The position numbers and the translations under genes are program-made. Source: an uncultured Alphaproteobacteria bacterium (GTDB lineage: Bacteria; Pseudomonadota; Alphaproteobacteria; Rs-D84). From it: 30,385 nucleotides of DNA. The notes below the pieces were generated by a model that was given only the letters and a program-made list of their open reading frames with translations, had not been told where the DNA came from and made no database searches. Location of the stretch: NCBI GenBank assembly GCA_947589625.1, contig CANQCM010000003.1:1-30385 (forward strand). The letters run 5' to 3'. How positions within the stretch are numbered: position 1 is the first letter of the stretch; each line of letters starts with the position of its first letter. Of the stretch, positions 30,146 to 30,385 are shown piece after piece.

Positions 30146-30277
30146 TTACTCCTGTATTTGTTGTTAAACAAAACCACCCAAAAATTCAGGTGGTCAGGAG
30201 GCTAGAAACAATCACAAGAATTGTGCCGCTTATTCAATATATTCGCGAACCCTCCTGACACAAATATCAGGAGTAAG
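30146..30277 (-). promoter_or_regulatory. Leader with alternating SD and anti-SD segments
   Basis: Read 5' to 3' on the minus strand: TTACTCCTGA (30267-30276), TCAGGAGG (30251-30258), CCTCCTGA (30194-30201), the terminator arms, then the gene's own SD CAGGAGTAA (30146-30154). The first segment is complementary to the second (7 bp) and also to the SD (9 bp, perfect); the second is complementary to the first and the third (8 bp). The third touches the terminator stem. These pairings exclude each other, as in attenuators and riboswitches. Confidence 0.4.
30160..30194 (-). terminator. Terminator-like hairpin in the leader of the Cys-rich gene
   Basis: On the minus strand ACCACC/GGTGGT (30189-30194 with 30173-30178), extended by one GC-type pair possibility, is followed by TTTTGTTT, 19 nt or so before the SD of the Cys-rich gene. 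It is either the end of an upstream transcript or an attenuator. Confidence 0.6.
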
Positions 30278-30384
30278 TTTTCGCCGACAATAATAAAAAC
30301 AGGCGCATGCGCGCCCCAATAAATTTTTATTCCGACGCTTGTGAACGGGCTTCTAGACCCCATCAGTGGCAACCGCCACCGACA
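30202..30384 (-). other. Right-edge region: hairpins and an open frame running off the window
   Basis: The 30142-30385 interval has no recognised gene. A minus-strand frame is open from the edge to a TAG at 30202-30204 (60 codons, including IYWGAHAPVFIIVGENLLL), which resembles no family I know and may be fortuitous. Hairpins GTGGC/GCCAC (30365-30380 region) and GGCGC/GCGCC (30301-30314) lie within it. It may be a structured leader rather than coding. Confidence 0.3.
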
Positions 30385-30385
30385 C

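Noticed and set aside
30202..30384. Coding gene at the right edge on the minus strand
   Set aside because: The 60-codon frame is open but matches no known family and overlaps stable hairpins; kept only as a low-confidence open frame.

Overview
The window is a gene-dense, moderately AT-rich bacterial chromosome segment, almost certainly from an alphaproteobacterium. The evidence is a GapR/DUF2312-type nucleoid protein, a P-type (VirB8-VirB9-VirB10) type IV secretion core, an alphaproteobacterial-looking L10 leader, and repeats resembling the palindromic TGGATTC...GAATGACA elements common in that class. Secreted cysteine-rich proteins and isolated pieces of normally larger clusters (mraZ without the dcw genes, plsX without fabH, a T4SS core without ATPases) suggest a small, rearranged, probably host-associated genome; this is inference, and I cannot name the genus.

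Layout. 1-1590: a HigA-like antitoxin fragment cut by the left edge, a stand-alone mraZ, and an unknown 112-aa gene with a long structured leader and a hairpin-rich 3' region. 1607-3349 (minus): plsX, rpmF and a small HAD phosphatase. 3463-15117 (minus): the ribosomal/RNA polymerase operon in reading order tRNA-Trp, secE, nusG, rplK, rplA, rplJ, rplL, rpoB, rpoC, with a promoter at 15175-15202, an L10 leader between rplA and rplJ, and hairpins in most intercistronic gaps. 15345-19980 (plus): virB8-, virB9- and virB10-like genes diverging from that operon across a perfect 13-bp inverted repeat and ending at an intrinsic terminator. 20197-20958 (plus): a two-gene cassette of unknown function. 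20933-23027 (minus): lspA-yidC, both envelope biogenesis. 23124-27470 (minus): dacA-recR-rsmA and a Kef-type antiporter. 27547-28917: pyk (minus), diverging from gapR (plus, 29000-29248). 29271-29545: a nested inverted-repeat element. 29542-30385: a secreted Cys-rich protein with a leader that contains alternating complementary SD/anti-SD segments.

How the genes fit together. Most of the window is housekeeping: transcription, translation, lipid synthesis, peptidoglycan and membrane-protein biogenesis. The accessory signal is in three places. The first is the T4SS core, whose VirB9 carries a C-terminal SPOR-like domain and whose VirB10 carries an extra N-terminal beta domain and a Cys-rich tail. 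The second is the unknown cassette behind it. The third is the repeat-rich right end. A family of TTAGTGG-type short arrays occurs at three sites and in two cases abuts a gene boundary exactly (the HAD start codon and the Cys-rich stop codon).
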